Origin: an uncultured Ruminococcus sp.
GTDB taxonomy: Bacteria > Bacillota > Clostridia > Oscillospirales > Ruminococcaceae
Length of the DNA stretch: 64,000 nt
Reading direction: 5' to 3'
Assembly: GCA_900543145.1 (NCBI GenBank)
Contig: UQPZ01000003.1
Coordinates: 124,001-188,000, forward strand
The translations under genes were made by a program, and so were the position numbers. Below the pieces are notes generated by a model. The model saw only the letters and a program-made list of their open reading frames with translations, was not told where the DNA came from and did no database searches. Numbering within the stretch: the stretch's first letter is position 1; the number at the start of each line of letters is the position of its first letter. This document shows positions 1-7,668 of the stretch, piece by piece.

Positions 1-35
1 ACAAGCTTGCTGCTGTTATAGTCGGCATTCCGCAT
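1..35 (-). CDS. Start of a gene cut by the left edge
   Basis: An ATG at 33-35 opens a frame of 11 full codons (MRNADYNSSKL) that runs off the window edge. An AAGAGG ribosome binding site at 44-49 lies 8 nt upstream. The start sits 17 nt beyond the leuS stop, so it could be the next gene of that operon. The product cannot be recognised from so few residues. Confidence 0.4.
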   Translation of the reverse strand, partial: MRNADYNSSKL

Positions 36-51
36 TATTATTACCTCTTAA

Positions 52-2487
52 CTATTTAACAACGATATTAACTAATCTTCCCTTAACATAGATCTCTTTG
101 ACAATGCTTTTACCTGAAACCGCTTCTGCGACCTTATCATCCTGCTTAGCCAGAGCAACAGCCTCGTCCTGAGCAATATCGGCAGGAACATTAAGCCTGC
201 ATTTAACCTTTCCGTTTACCTGAACCGCAATTTCAATTGTATCGTCAACAGTCTTGCTCTCGTCATATTCAGGCCATTTTTCAAATGCTATCGTATCTTT
301 ATGACCCATAATACTCCAGATCTCCTCACCTATATGAGGACAGATACACGAAAGCATCTTTATAAGACCTTCAGCGTATTCTCTCGGACACTTTTCTTCC
401 TTGTATACTGCATTTACAAAAATCATCATCTGTGAAATAGCGGTATTGAACGCAAGCTTTTCAAAATCATCGGTAACCTTTTTAACCGTCTTATGATATA
501 ACTTTTCAAGCTCCGGAGAATTTACGTCTGATATGTTTTCAGGCTCCGTAAAGAATGCCCATACACGGTTAAGGAATCTTTTTGCCCCCTCTACGCCCTT
601 GTCGTTCCACGGCTTTGAAACCTCAAGCGGACCCATAAACATTTCATAAAGCCTGAGCGTATCGGCTCCGTAATCACGGACAATATCGCTTGGATTTACG
701 ACATACTCAGGAAAGCGCTTGCCCATTTTAATACCGTTGGAGCCTAGGATCATACCCTGATGTACAAGCTTTTTGAAAGGCTCCTTTGTAGGCGCAAGTC
801 CCTTATTATATAAATATCTGTTCCAGATCCTGGAATACATAAGATGACCGACCGCATGCTCAGGGCCTCCGATGTAAAGGTCTACAGGCATCCAGTGCTT
901 GAGAAGCTCCTGATTTGCAAACTCCTTGTCGTTATTCGGGTCAATATACCTGAAATAATACCAGCTTGAACCGGCTGAACCCGGCATTGTTGATGTTTCC
1001 CTTTTTCCCTTTACGCCGTTTCTATCATATTTTTTCCATTCGTCCGCGTTTTCAAGAGGCGCTTTTCCGTTTTCGCCCTTATAATTCTCAAGCTCCGGAA
1101 GAACGAGCGGAAGCTCTTCGTCGTCAAGAACGTGTATTTTACCGTCCTCGCCGTGAACAACAGGAACAGGCTCGCCCCAGTAGCGCTGTCTTGCAAATAT
1201 CCATTCTCTGAAATGATAGTTTACAGTTCTTTTTGCAACGCCCATTTTCTCAAGCTTTAATGTAATGGCTTCCTTGGCTTCTTCAACAGTAAGACCGGTA
1301 AATTCCTCTGAGTTTATCAGTCTAAATCCCTTTCCGAGATAATCGCCCTTTTCAAGAGCCTTTTCGGAAACATCAATATGACCGTTCTTTTCACCGCCGT
1401 CGATAACCTGAATCATATCTATATTGTGTGCAACGGCATATTCAAAGTCACGCTGGTCGTGAGAAGGAACAGCCATTACCGCACCCGTACCATAGCTTGC
1501 AAGAACGAAATCGCCGATAAACATTCTTACTTCCTTGTTATTTACAGGGTTGATACAGGTAACGCCTTTAAGCTCGCAGCCCGATTTGGCTTTATTAAGC
1601 TCGGTTCTGTCCATATCGTTCTTTTTGAGCGTTTCGTTGATATACTCCTGAACCTCGTCCTTATTTTCAATTCTGGGCATAAGCTGCTTGACTATTTCAC
1701 CGTCGGGAGCAAGAACCATAAACGTAATACCGTATATAGTTTCAATACAGGTCGTAAAAATCGAAAATTCTCCGCCGCCGACAATATTAAACTTGACCTC
1801 GACGCCTGTTGACTTTCCTATCCAGTTTCTCTGCATAAGCTTTGTGGATTCAGGCCAGTCTATTTCATCAAGGCCTTCAAGAAGCTCTTCTGCAAACGCA
1901 GGCTGGTTGATCACCCACTGCTTCATATTCTTTCTTACAACGGGATATCCTCCGCGCTCAGATTTACCGTCGACTACCTCGTCGTTTGAAAGCACCGTGC
2001 CAAGCTCCTCACACCAGTTTACGGGCATATCTATATACTGAGCATATCCGTCAAGATACAGCTGCTTGAAGATCCACTGAGTCCACTTATAGAATTTTGG
2101 GTCGCTCGTAGCCACCATTTTGCTCCAGTCATAATCAAAACCCAGCTCCTTCAGCTGCTTTGAGAAAGTCTTTATATTCTCCTGTGTGAAGCCGTTTGGG
2201 TGATTTCCTGTGTTTACGGCATACTGCTCCGCAGGCAGACCGAAGGAATCATAACCCATAGGATGAAGAACATTATATCCCTGCATTCTCTTCATTCTTG
2301 AAATTATATCGGTCGCAGTATATCCCTCCGGATGACCGGCATGCAAGCCTACTCCCGACGGATACGGAAACATATCCAAAGCATAAAACTTAGGCTTGGA
2401 AAAGTCCCAGACATCAGTTTTAAAGGTTTCATGCTCCTCCCAATATGTTTGCCATTTTTTTTCGATAGCTGAAAAATCATACTTCAT
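52..2487 (-). CDS. leuS: Leucyl-tRNA synthetase
   Basis: Class I aminoacyl-tRNA synthetase that charges tRNA-Leu in the cytoplasm. The HIGH signature appears as HAGH at about residues 49-52, followed by the CP1 editing insert, and a KMSKS-loop equivalent reads KMGKR at about 587-591. The C-terminus carries the anticodon-binding helices and the small end domain (VNGKVKCRLNVPAD). Length (811 aa) is normal. An upstream in-frame ATG at 2496 touches the AGAAGGA ribosome site, so the ATG at 2487, 9 nt away, is preferred. It is the last recognised gene of the minus-strand yhbY-nadD-yqeK-rsfS run. No T-box is visible before it. The Ser-to-Gly change in the KMSKS loop is unusual, but the rest of the protein looks intact. 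Confidence 0.97.
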   Translation of the reverse strand: MKYDFSAIEKKWQTYWEEHETFKTDVWDFSKPKFYALDMFPYPSGVGLHAGHPEGYTATDIISRMKRMQGYNVLHPMGYDSFGLPAEQYAVNTGNHPNGFTQENIKTFSKQLKELGFDYDWSKMVATSDPKFYKWTQWIFKQLYLDGYAQYIDMPVNWCEELGTVLSNDEVVDGKSERGGYPVVRKNMKQWVINQPAFAEELLEGLDEIDWPESTKLMQRNWIGKSTGVEVKFNIVGGGEFSIFTTCIETIYGITFMVLAPDGEIVKQLMPRIENKDEVQEYINETLKKNDMDRTELNKAKSGCELKGVTCINPVNNKEVRMFIGDFVLASYGTGAVMAVPSHDQRDFEYAVAHNIDMIQVIDGGEKNGHIDVSEKALEKGDYLGKGFRLINSEEFTGLTVEEAKEAITLKLEKMGVAKRTVNYHFREWIFARQRYWGEPVPVVHGEDGKIHVLDDEELPLVLPELENYKGENGKAPLENADEWKKYDRNGVKGKRETSTMPGSAGSSWYYFRYIDPNNDKEFANQELLKHWMPVDLYIGGPEHAVGHLMYSRIWNRYLYNKGLAPTKEPFKKLVHQGMILGSNGIKMGKRFPEYVVNPSDIVRDYGADTLRLYEMFMGPLEVSKPWNDKGVEGAKRFLNRVWAFFTEPENISDVNSPELEKLYHKTVKKVTDDFEKLAFNTAISQMMIFVNAVYKEEKCPREYAEGLIKMLSCICPHIGEEIWSIMGHKDTIAFEKWPEYDESKTVDDTIEIAVQVNGKVKCRLNVPADIAQDEAVALAKQDDKVAEAVSGKSIVKEIYVKGRLVNIVVK

Positions 2488-2522
2488 TTTTATCATTCCT
2501 TCTGAATAAATTCTATTGTAAA

Positions 2523-2657
2523 TTATATGAAAGTCATCATCAAGTCTTTAAGGTAATACTTAACATCTCTTTCCTCAAAAATATCCTCTCCCGACCTATT
2601 ATACCAAAACTCAGCGTCATAGTTATCTGTAATTTTAACGTTTGCGGGATCAAACAC
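2523..2657 (-). CDS. Small 44-aa acidic hypothetical protein between rsfS and leuS
   Basis: A GTG-initiated frame of 44 codons fills the gap between rsfS (24 nt upstream) and leuS (35 nt downstream). The product is rich in Asp, Glu, Phe and Tyr (it begins as FDPANVKITDNY and contains EFWYNRSGEDIFEE), which looks like real coding sequence rather than a shadow frame. An AGGAG motif at 2673-2677 lies 15 nt upstream of the start, a little far. No family is recognised. An overlapping ATG frame in another phase encodes a less protein-like sequence. Confidence 0.45.
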   Translation of the reverse strand: MFDPANVKITDNYDAEFWYNRSGEDIFEERDVKYYLKDLMMTFI

Positions 2658-2681
2658 ATAACACTGTGATTACTCCTAAAA

Positions 2682-3047
2682 TTATTCGTCGAGATATTTT
2701 TCAACAGAACAAAGCTCACCGTCGCTCCAAAGCCTTTCAAGATTATAATAGCTTCTGGTCTCCTTATAAAATACGTGAACGACAATGCCGCCGTAATCAA
2801 GCACGATCCAGGTTGCGCCCTGATACCCCTCTACCCTTGTGGGCTCGATTCCAAGCTCCTTCATTTTAAATTCTATCTCGTCGGCAAGAGCCTTTGTATG
2901 AGTATTGGAGGTTCCGTTTGCAATAATAAAATAATCGGCGACGATAGTAAGATCCTTTATGCCGATAAGCTGAATATCCTCAGCCTTTTTTGAATCCAGA
3001 GCCTTGATTATCGTTTCAAGCGCTTTTTCCTGAGTAACCTTTTCCAT
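2682..3047 (-). CDS. rsfS: Ribosomal silencing factor RsfS
   Basis: Small protein of the RsfS/Iojap family (DUF143) that binds ribosomal protein L14 on the 50S subunit and blocks subunit joining when nutrients are scarce. Diagnostic stretches are KKAEDIQLIGIKDL, the ADYFIIANGTS core and the C-terminal GIVVHVFYKETRSYYNLERLW. I prefer the ATG at 3047 because it lies 7 nt after the hairpin that follows a strong GGAGGAG site. ATGs at 3059 and 3065 are alternatives giving 125-127 aa, but neither has a nearby ribosome site. In many Firmicutes a LytR-type gene lies between yqeK and rsfS; here there are only about 130 nt. Confidence 0.93.
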   Translation of the reverse strand: MEKVTQEKALETIIKALDSKKAEDIQLIGIKDLTIVADYFIIANGTSNTHTKALADEIEFKMKELGIEPTRVEGYQGATWIVLDYGGIVVHVFYKETRSYYNLERLWSDGELCSVEKYLDE

Positions 3048-3107
3048 ATTAATGCCCATGCGCATGATCAGCGACGGCTCTGAAATACCTCCGCACGGGA
3101 CTCCTCC
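3045..3107 (-). promoter_or_regulatory. SD-hairpin-start element at rsfS
   Basis: GGAGGAG (3101-3107) is separated from the rsfS ATG (3047) by a hairpin with arms CCCGTGCG (3092-3099) and CGCATGGG (3055-3062), 8 bp including one G-U. The linear SD-to-ATG gap is 55 nt, or 10 nt with the hairpin removed. A GTG mini-ORF of 15 codons (3049-3096) starts 6 nt after the GGAGG core and ends 1 nt before the rsfS ATG, so reinitiation is an alternative to loop-out. It is one of seven similar arrangements in this window. Confidence 0.5.
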
Positions 3108-3174
3108 GTTCTTTTATAATTTTTTCAAAGCCGTTTTATACAATAAACTATCTGTTCCGGCAGACCAGCCTGTA

Positions 3175-3759
3175 TTATTTACCCGATCTCAATCCCGCAA
3201 AATAATTATAGCATTCCAGCGTTGAAACCGGAATGGTATTGCCCTTTTCAGCCGAATCCTTAACAGAAAAACGCAGAGCCTCCAGCATAGCCTTTTCCAA
3301 GCTCTGAGCGGAATACCGCCTCATTTTCTTAACGTCCTTGTAATCCCTGTCGGCGGATATAAGATCGGCAAGGTAAATTATCTGCGAAAGCAGCGGCATA
3401 TCGGCGCAGGCGACCGTATGATACCTTACTGCGTTTATTATTTCCGTATCCTTTATCTGAAACTCGCTTTGTATAAACTCCGCCCCCGCTATAGCATGAT
3501 ACAATGCGGGGGTTTTTGTTTCGATCGCGCAGACGTCAAGCTCCGACTGCTTTACAAGCTCAAGCTGCTTTTCCTCCGGCATTTCCTTGCATACGTCGTG
3601 CAGCAGACCGGCAAGATACGCCTTTTCCCTGTCGCAGCCGTATCTATCCGCAAGCTCCGCCGCAGCGTTTGCTACGTTTACCGAGTGATTGTATCTTTTC
3701 TTTGATAGATTTTCCTTTAAATAATTTTTGTACTGTCCAATTATCTTCTTATCAGCCAA
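3175..3759 (-). CDS. yqeK: HD-domain Ap4A hydrolase YqeK
   Basis: HD-superfamily phosphohydrolase of the YqeK family, known to cleave diadenosine tetraphosphate symmetrically. The metal-binding HD pair (LLHDVCKE) is at about residues 54-55, preceded by the RYNHSVNVA histidine and followed by LYHAIAGAEF. A TTG at 3759 has AGAGG 8 nt upstream and is preferred. A TTG at 3777 would overlap the nadD stop but has no ribosome site. It follows nadD directly, as in many Firmicutes, pointing to one operon for NAD synthesis and ribosome functions. Confidence 0.9.
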   Translation of the reverse strand: MADKKIIGQYKNYLKENLSKKRYNHSVNVANAAAELADRYGCDREKAYLAGLLHDVCKEMPEEKQLELVKQSELDVCAIETKTPALYHAIAGAEFIQSEFQIKDTEIINAVRYHTVACADMPLLSQIIYLADLISADRDYKDVKKMRRYSAQSLEKAMLEALRFSVKDSAEKGNTIPVSTLECYNYFAGLRSGK

Positions 3760-3773
3760 ATGCAAAACCTCTG

Positions 3774-4370
3774 TCAATACAAATTTTTATCCAAAATATA
3801 TTTTACAACATTTTTATTTAAATAGCAAGTATGATCAGTATTTTTTTTGAACGCTTCCCTTATCTGAGTAGACGATACCTCAAACGGCTCGTCCTCAAGT
3901 ATTATGACCTCCCCGCCGCTTTCCGCAAGCCATGAAGCGTATTTCTTCATTTCCTGTGCAGTATCGCTCCCGCTTCTTGAAATGCATATAAGAGAAGCCA
4001 AAGACAGAATTTCCTCATATCTGTACCATTCATGAAACGACAGCAGCATATCGCTTCCCATTATAAAATAAAGCTTTGCGTCAGGATATACGCTGTGAAA
4101 GTGCCTGAGGGTCAGAACCGAATAGCTCTTTGAGCTTTGCTTTAGCTCCCAGTCTGAAACCTCTGCGGCTGCGATATGCTTAAACGCAAGCCGACACATA
4201 TTGACCCTGTCTTCTCCTCCTGTAAGCTGATGCGCCTGCTTATGCGGCGGTATTTTGGCAGGAAGTATAATTACCTTATCAAAATCAACCGCCCTCATCG
4301 CTCTTTCAAGCAGTCTGACGTGACCGTTATGCACGGGATTGAACGTTCCTCCGAAAACCCCTATATTCAT
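3774..4370 (-). CDS. nadD: Nicotinate-nucleotide adenylyltransferase
   Basis: Joins nicotinate mononucleotide and ATP to form deamido-NAD in NAD synthesis. The nucleotidyltransferase signature GTFNPVHNGH is at residues 8-17 and the C-terminal SSTQIR motif matches the family ISSTxIR. At 198 aa it has family length. Its ATG overlaps the yhbY stop by 4 nt (ATGA) and no strong ribosome site precedes it, so translation is probably coupled to yhbY. Confidence 0.95.
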   Translation of the reverse strand: MNIGVFGGTFNPVHNGHVRLLERAMRAVDFDKVIILPAKIPPHKQAHQLTGGEDRVNMCRLAFKHIAAAEVSDWELKQSSKSYSVLTLRHFHSVYPDAKLYFIMGSDMLLSFHEWYRYEEILSLASLICISRSGSDTAQEMKKYASWLAESGGEVIILEDEPFEVSSTQIREAFKKNTDHTCYLNKNVVKYILDKNLY

Positions 4371-4666
4371 CGCTTATTTTTCAGCGTGATAACAGGCTCC
4401 TTTTCGTTGCGCTTGTAAAGAACAGCCTTCGAGCCTATTACCTGAACGACCTCTGCGCCTGTTTTTTCTGCGATCTCAGCCGCCGCTTCCTTTGCAGTGT
4501 ACATTGAATTATCCAGTACCTTTATCTTGATAAGCTCGTGGACTCTCATATAATCGTCTATCTGAAGTATCTGTGCCTCGTTTACTCCGCCCTTTCCGAT
4601 CTGAAAAACAGGCTCCAGCGGATTTGCAAGCGCTTTAAGCTCCGCCCTCTGCTTAGGTGTTATCAT
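4367..4666 (-). CDS. yhbY: CRM-domain ribosome assembly RNA-binding protein YhbY
   Basis: A single CRM (YhbY-like) RNA-binding domain of 99 aa: LKALANPLEPVFQIGKGGV near the N-terminus, then LIKIKVLDNS and a C-terminal VVQVIGSKAVLYKRN strand carrying the conserved basic patch. Proteins of this family associate with pre-50S particles. It is the first gene of the operon, downstream of a good promoter at 4714-4742, and overlaps nadD by 4 nt. Confidence 0.94.
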   Translation of the reverse strand: MITPKQRAELKALANPLEPVFQIGKGGVNEAQILQIDDYMRVHELIKIKVLDNSMYTAKEAAAEIAEKTGAEVVQVIGSKAVLYKRNEKEPVITLKNKR

Positions 4667-4713
4667 AGCTTTTTAATTCCTCTCGTCTTATATTTGCTTT
4701 AAAACTATTTTAT

Positions 4714-4742
4714 ATTATAACCTATTTACATAGATTTTGCAA
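4714..4742 (-). promoter_or_regulatory. Sigma-A promoter for the yhbY-leuS operon
   Basis: On the minus strand a TTGCAA -35 box and a TATAAT -10 box are separated by 17 bp, about 48 nt upstream of yhbY. Confidence 0.7.
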
Positions 4743-5089
4743 TACTTACCGGCTGTTTTTGATCCGGTAACCAAGCCTTTCATTAATTTTGTACAATTAT
4801 TTATTTCCGTTCATTCCGTTTGCTGCCGCCGCAGATAAACGATTCATTGATTATTTGATTATTCTGTTCGCACAAAAGCCGAAACTTACGGCTCCGCTTT
4901 TAATAAAACAGACTTTAATCCTAATTCCTGCCTACCTGCCTTTATGCACCGGTATTAATGATATCCGTCTTTATTAAGGGAATATTTCCGTACCGCCTCT
5001 TAACATATTATACATAGATCGGCTATATTATATCAACAGCATTTTGGACTGCCTCAATTCGTTCTCCGCCTGCTTTTACTTTATACTTA

Positions 5090-5105
5090 TGTTCTACGTG
5101 GAACA
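5090..5105. promoter_or_regulatory. parS-like ParB/Spo0J binding site
   Basis: TGTTCTACGTGGAACA differs at one position from the perfect 16-bp palindrome TGTTCCACGTGGAACA, a form of the widely conserved parS site. It lies in a 521-nt intergenic region (4667-5187). Besides this site, that region holds only the yhbY promoter and the terminator at 5142-5174. I see no supported gene in the rest. Confidence 0.6.
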
Positions 5106-5141
5106 TTTTTTGTTTTATACAGCAATAATCGTTTTTCGCAT

Positions 5142-5174
5142 AAAAACAGGGAAAGCCAATAATAACTTTCCCTG
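5142..5174 (-). terminator. Rho-independent terminator after the DUF1893 gene
   Basis: On the minus strand, CAGGGAAAG pairs with CTTTCCCTG (9 bp, 10-nt loop) and is followed by TTTTTA. It begins 14 nt after the DUF1893 stop. Confidence 0.85.
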
Positions 5175-5187
5175 GATCTATATATTT

Positions 5188-5619
5188 TTACCGCTTTCCG
5201 CTAAGCTCGCTGATTTTATTTTTTAGTATCTCAAAAGCCTCCTCAGGATCGCCGACCTCCAAAACAGCTTCCTCAAGAGGACACATGCCGTTTTTTGTTC
5301 TGTTCTTTATGTATGGAACAAGCTTTTCATATTCGGCACCTATCCCGTTTTCCTCTAATACCTTTAAAGCGTGACTGCTTATTGTCAGAGCATACGCTTC
5401 TTTTACTCCGCCGAGAACAAGCATCAGCGCCGAGGATTTTCCGATAACCTTGTCGGCTGCCGAAGCGCCGGTCAGGAAATCAGGCTCGTTTCCGAGTATA
5501 TCTATAATAGGAGCCACTCCCCGCTTCTGAGAAGTAACAACATACTGCCCCTTGACTGCACAAAACGTATTATCGTTTTCAGACAGCAGTGTTCTGGCTC
5601 TTTCTAAATCTTGAGTCAA
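5188..5619 (-). CDS. DUF1893 domain-containing protein
   Basis: A 143-aa cytoplasmic protein matching the DUF1893 family: LERARTLLSENDNTFCAVK at the N-terminus, then SQKRGVAPIIDIL, GKSSALMLVLGGV and a C-terminal IKNRTKNGMCPLEEAV. The family is described as cytidine-deaminase-like in fold, with unknown function. The TTG at 5619 has AAAGGAG 8 nt upstream and is preferred over a TTG at 5637. It overlaps the end of the S-component gene by 41 nt, so the two are likely co-expressed. The pairing might hint at a shared nutrient, but the sequence does not name it. Confidence 0.88.
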   Translation of the reverse strand: MTQDLERARTLLSENDNTFCAVKGQYVVTSQKRGVAPIIDILGNEPDFLTGASAADKVIGKSSALMLVLGGVKEAYALTISSHALKVLEENGIGAEYEKLVPYIKNRTKNGMCPLEEAVLEVGDPEEAFEILKNKISELSGKR

Positions 5620-6139
5620 GATAACCGCTCCTTTCAAGCGAATAAACTAATGACGGAATAAACAGAAGCTGAATTATTATTCCGTAAATACCAGTTACAG
5701 CGGCATTAACCGCCATTACAGCCGAAACGCCCCTAATGTTAAGAACCTCTCCGGCAAAAAGCAATGAACCTGCATATATAAGCCTGCCGAAAATCATCGC
5801 ACTTATAAGCGTAATATAAATTCCTCCCTTTCTGTGCCTTACTCCAAAGGTATTGTAAAGGATACCGCTCATAAATCCGTAAGACGCAAGCTCGGCTATC
5901 ATAAACGGAAGCCTGAACGAATCGGGCATTCCCGTTAGAAGCGAACTTATAATTGGGGATAATACGCCGATAAACAGACCGAATACAGGTCCGAGAACAA
6001 ATCCGCTTATAAGCACCGGAATATGCATAGGAAGAAATATCTGTCCCGATTGAGGAATACCCGTAAGATGAAACGCCTGAGGAAGCAGTATCGCAAAGGC
6101 TGTCATAAGTCCGCCGCAGGTAATTTTTCTTGCAGTCAT
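5579..6139 (-). CDS. ECF transporter S component, substrate unknown
   Basis: A membrane protein of about 186 aa with five to six hydrophobic segments, resembling substrate-binding (S) subunits of energy-coupling-factor vitamin transporters. The N-terminal TARKITCGGLMTAFAILLP and the conserved FLPMHIPVLISGF loop support this. It would need the shared EcfA/A'/T module, which is not in the window. The ATG at 6139 is chosen because it follows a hairpin and an SD (6137-6180). An ATG at 6151 is an alternative. It overlaps the DUF1893 gene by 41 nt. Substrate cannot be assigned. Confidence 0.85.
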   Translation of the reverse strand: MTARKITCGGLMTAFAILLPQAFHLTGIPQSGQIFLPMHIPVLISGFVLGPVFGLFIGVLSPIISSLLTGMPDSFRLPFMIAELASYGFMSGILYNTFGVRHRKGGIYITLISAMIFGRLIYAGSLLFAGEVLNIRGVSAVMAVNAAVTGIYGIIIQLLFIPSLVYSLERSGYLDSRFRKSQNTAV

Positions 6140-6180
6140 AATTGCCACCATGCCCGCTTCAGGAGCATATTTTCCTTTCC
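6137..6180 (-). promoter_or_regulatory. SD-hairpin-start element at the ECF S component
   Basis: GGAAAGG (6174-6180) precedes a hairpin with arms ATGCTC (6163-6168) and GGGCAT (6150-6155), 6 bp with one G-U and a 7-nt loop. The ATG at 6139 follows 10 nt later. The gap is 34 nt linear and about 15 nt with the hairpin removed; a GGTGG just before the start could also help. A 10-codon mini-ORF (6136-6168, MLLKRAWWQL) begins at the 5' arm and its stop overlaps the true ATG as ATGA. Confidence 0.45.
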
Positions 6181-6226
6181 CGTTTATTTTATTATCTTTG
6201 CATGATAAAATACAAAAATTTAAAAG

Positions 6227-6373
6227 CTATTTATAGCAAAGCCCGTCCAGCCGGCTTTGCAGCTTCTTCAGATCGCTTCTGATATTGATCTTCTGAGGAC
6301 AAGCCTGTTCGCATTTTCCGCAGGAGATGCAGTTTTTAGCCTTCTGTGAATCCTCAATATCATGCTCCCACTG
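6227..6373 (-). pseudogene. Detached 4Fe-4S C-terminus of the aldo/keto reductase
   Basis: Directly after the TGA that ends the reductase (6374-6376), the same frame continues for 48 codons to a TAG at 6227. It encodes the family's usual ferredoxin-like tail, with CISCGKCEQACP (CxxCxxCxxxCP) and PQKINIRSDLKKLQ. No start codon or ribosome site serves it. The reductase therefore carries one nonsense codon, unless the TGA is read through or is a sequencing error. Confidence 0.75.
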
Positions 6374-7366
6374 TCATTTGGTAGAATTTGTATTTTCGTA
6401 TATACCATATGTATTCCATATCTTGAAATTATACGGTATATTTACCCCGGCAGGACAAGGCATACAGTAGTTACAGCCTGTACAGCCGTTATTGACCCTC
6501 GACCTGAGCATATTGGCAATACGCTCCACAGCTTCTTTTTCAGAATCGTCAAGAGGTCTGAAATCTGTAAAGGTATTAAGATTGTCACTGACCTGAGCTT
6601 CATCGGACATTCCGCTGAGTATGACCTTTACATTCGGAAGCGACCCTACCCATCTCAATGCCCATGAAGCAGCGGAAGCTTTCGGAGCAAGCTTTCTGAA
6701 CTCCTCAATAATATCGTCGGGAAGAGAAGCCAGAGAACCTCCCTTAACAGGCTCCATTATAACAAGCGGCACTCCCAGCTTTTCCGTAAGCTTATAGCCC
6801 TTTATCCCTGCCTGCTCCTCAGTATCCATGTAATTCAGCTGGATCTGACAGAAATCCCATTTTCTATAGGTGAGGATCTCCTCAAACGCTTCATAGCTGT
6901 CGTGAAAGGAAAAGCCGAAATATTTTATCTTTCCCTCGGCTTTAAGCTTTTCGCAGAACTCAACTACTCCGATATCTCGCATTTTTCTCCAGGTATTCCT
7001 GCTGAGAGAATGCAGCAGATAAAAGTCGACATTGTCTTTGTTAAGACGTTCAAGCTGTGAATAAAACAGCTGCTCAGCCTCCTCAACCGAATTTATCTGC
7101 CAGCAGGGAAGCTTTGTCGCAAGATAATACGAATCACGCGGATATTTTTCAAGAACTCTTCCCACAAAAGGCTCGCTGTCCCCGTTATGATACGGATAAG
7201 CCGTATCTATGTAATTTACTCCTGCGGAAATTGCCTCATCGATCATTTTTTCCGCCCTATCCTCAATTATTGCTCCGTCAGGCGAAGTCGGAAAACGCAT
7301 ACAGCCAAATCCGAGCAGCGACGTTTCGATCCCCAATTTCGGCATTGAACGCTTATCAACTTTCAT
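6374..7366 (-). CDS. Aldo/keto reductase, truncated by an in-frame TGA
   Basis: NADPH-dependent oxidoreductase of the aldo/keto reductase superfamily. It has the N-terminal LGFGCMRFP strand, YIDTAYPYHNGDSE (Asp/Tyr of the catalytic set), the LATKLP lysine and the YLLHSL histidine of the TIM barrel. A first Cys cluster, CTGCNYCMPCPAGVNIP, lies near the end. Family members of this subtype continue into a second CxxCxxCxxxCP cluster. Here that part follows in the same frame after a TGA. The ATG at 7366 is 11 nt from GGAAGG; a GTG at 7375 touches it. It has its own promoter at 7402-7430. The barrel is complete, so the short form may fold, but one Fe-S site is lost. Confidence 0.88.
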   Translation of the reverse strand: MKVDKRSMPKLGIETSLLGFGCMRFPTSPDGAIIEDRAEKMIDEAISAGVNYIDTAYPYHNGDSEPFVGRVLEKYPRDSYYLATKLPCWQINSVEEAEQLFYSQLERLNKDNVDFYLLHSLSRNTWRKMRDIGVVEFCEKLKAEGKIKYFGFSFHDSYEAFEEILTYRKWDFCQIQLNYMDTEEQAGIKGYKLTEKLGVPLVIMEPVKGGSLASLPDDIIEEFRKLAPKASAASWALRWVGSLPNVKVILSGMSDEAQVSDNLNTFTDFRPLDDSEKEAVERIANMLRSRVNNGCTGCNYCMPCPAGVNIPYNFKIWNTYGIYENTNSTK

Positions 7367-7401
7367 AAATAACACTTCCTTCCAAATAACATATTTAATA
7401 T

Positions 7402-7430
7402 ATTATACCGTCAAGTCCTACAAACTTCAA
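7402..7430 (-). promoter_or_regulatory. Promoter of the aldo/keto reductase
   Basis: Minus-strand TTGAAG and TATAAT are separated by 17 bp, about 35 nt before the reductase start. Confidence 0.6.
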
Positions 7431-7525
7431 GCGCAAAATAAGCACTTTTTTGTTACTTTTCTTTGTAATGATTAAAAGATTGCAAAAACCTGTAATTACA
7501 AAACACCGAACTGTCAGCCTTTTAA

Positions 7526-7552
7526 CAAAAAGTCCCCGTATAATCCGGGGAC
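7526..7552 (-). terminator. Terminator after aspartokinase
   Basis: Minus-strand GTCCCCG/CGGGGAC stem of 7 bp with a 7-nt loop, followed by TTTTTG. It ends the aspartokinase transcript about 120 nt after its stop. The bases between show no further gene. Confidence 0.8.
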
Positions 7553-7668
7553 CTCATTTAATAAATATAAGCCTTGACTGACTTAAACAAAACGGCAATG
7601 CAATGCATTGTACTTCTGTTTACACCTTAAATAATTTTACATCAAACCTAAACTGCGGTACTATTGCA

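Noticed and set aside
2488..2522. T-box or other tRNA-sensing leader before leuS
   Set aside because: leuS is 35 nt from the preceding small ORF. There is no room for, or sign of, a T-box. The same holds for trpS.
4789..5226. Two plus-strand ORFs in the gap between yhbY and DUF1893
   Set aside because: No ribosome sites, poor composition, and they run over the parS-like site and the minus-strand terminator.
6374..6376. Selenocysteine at the reductase TGA
   Set aside because: No obvious insertion hairpin follows the codon and the residue is not a conserved Cys in the part of the family I can recall.
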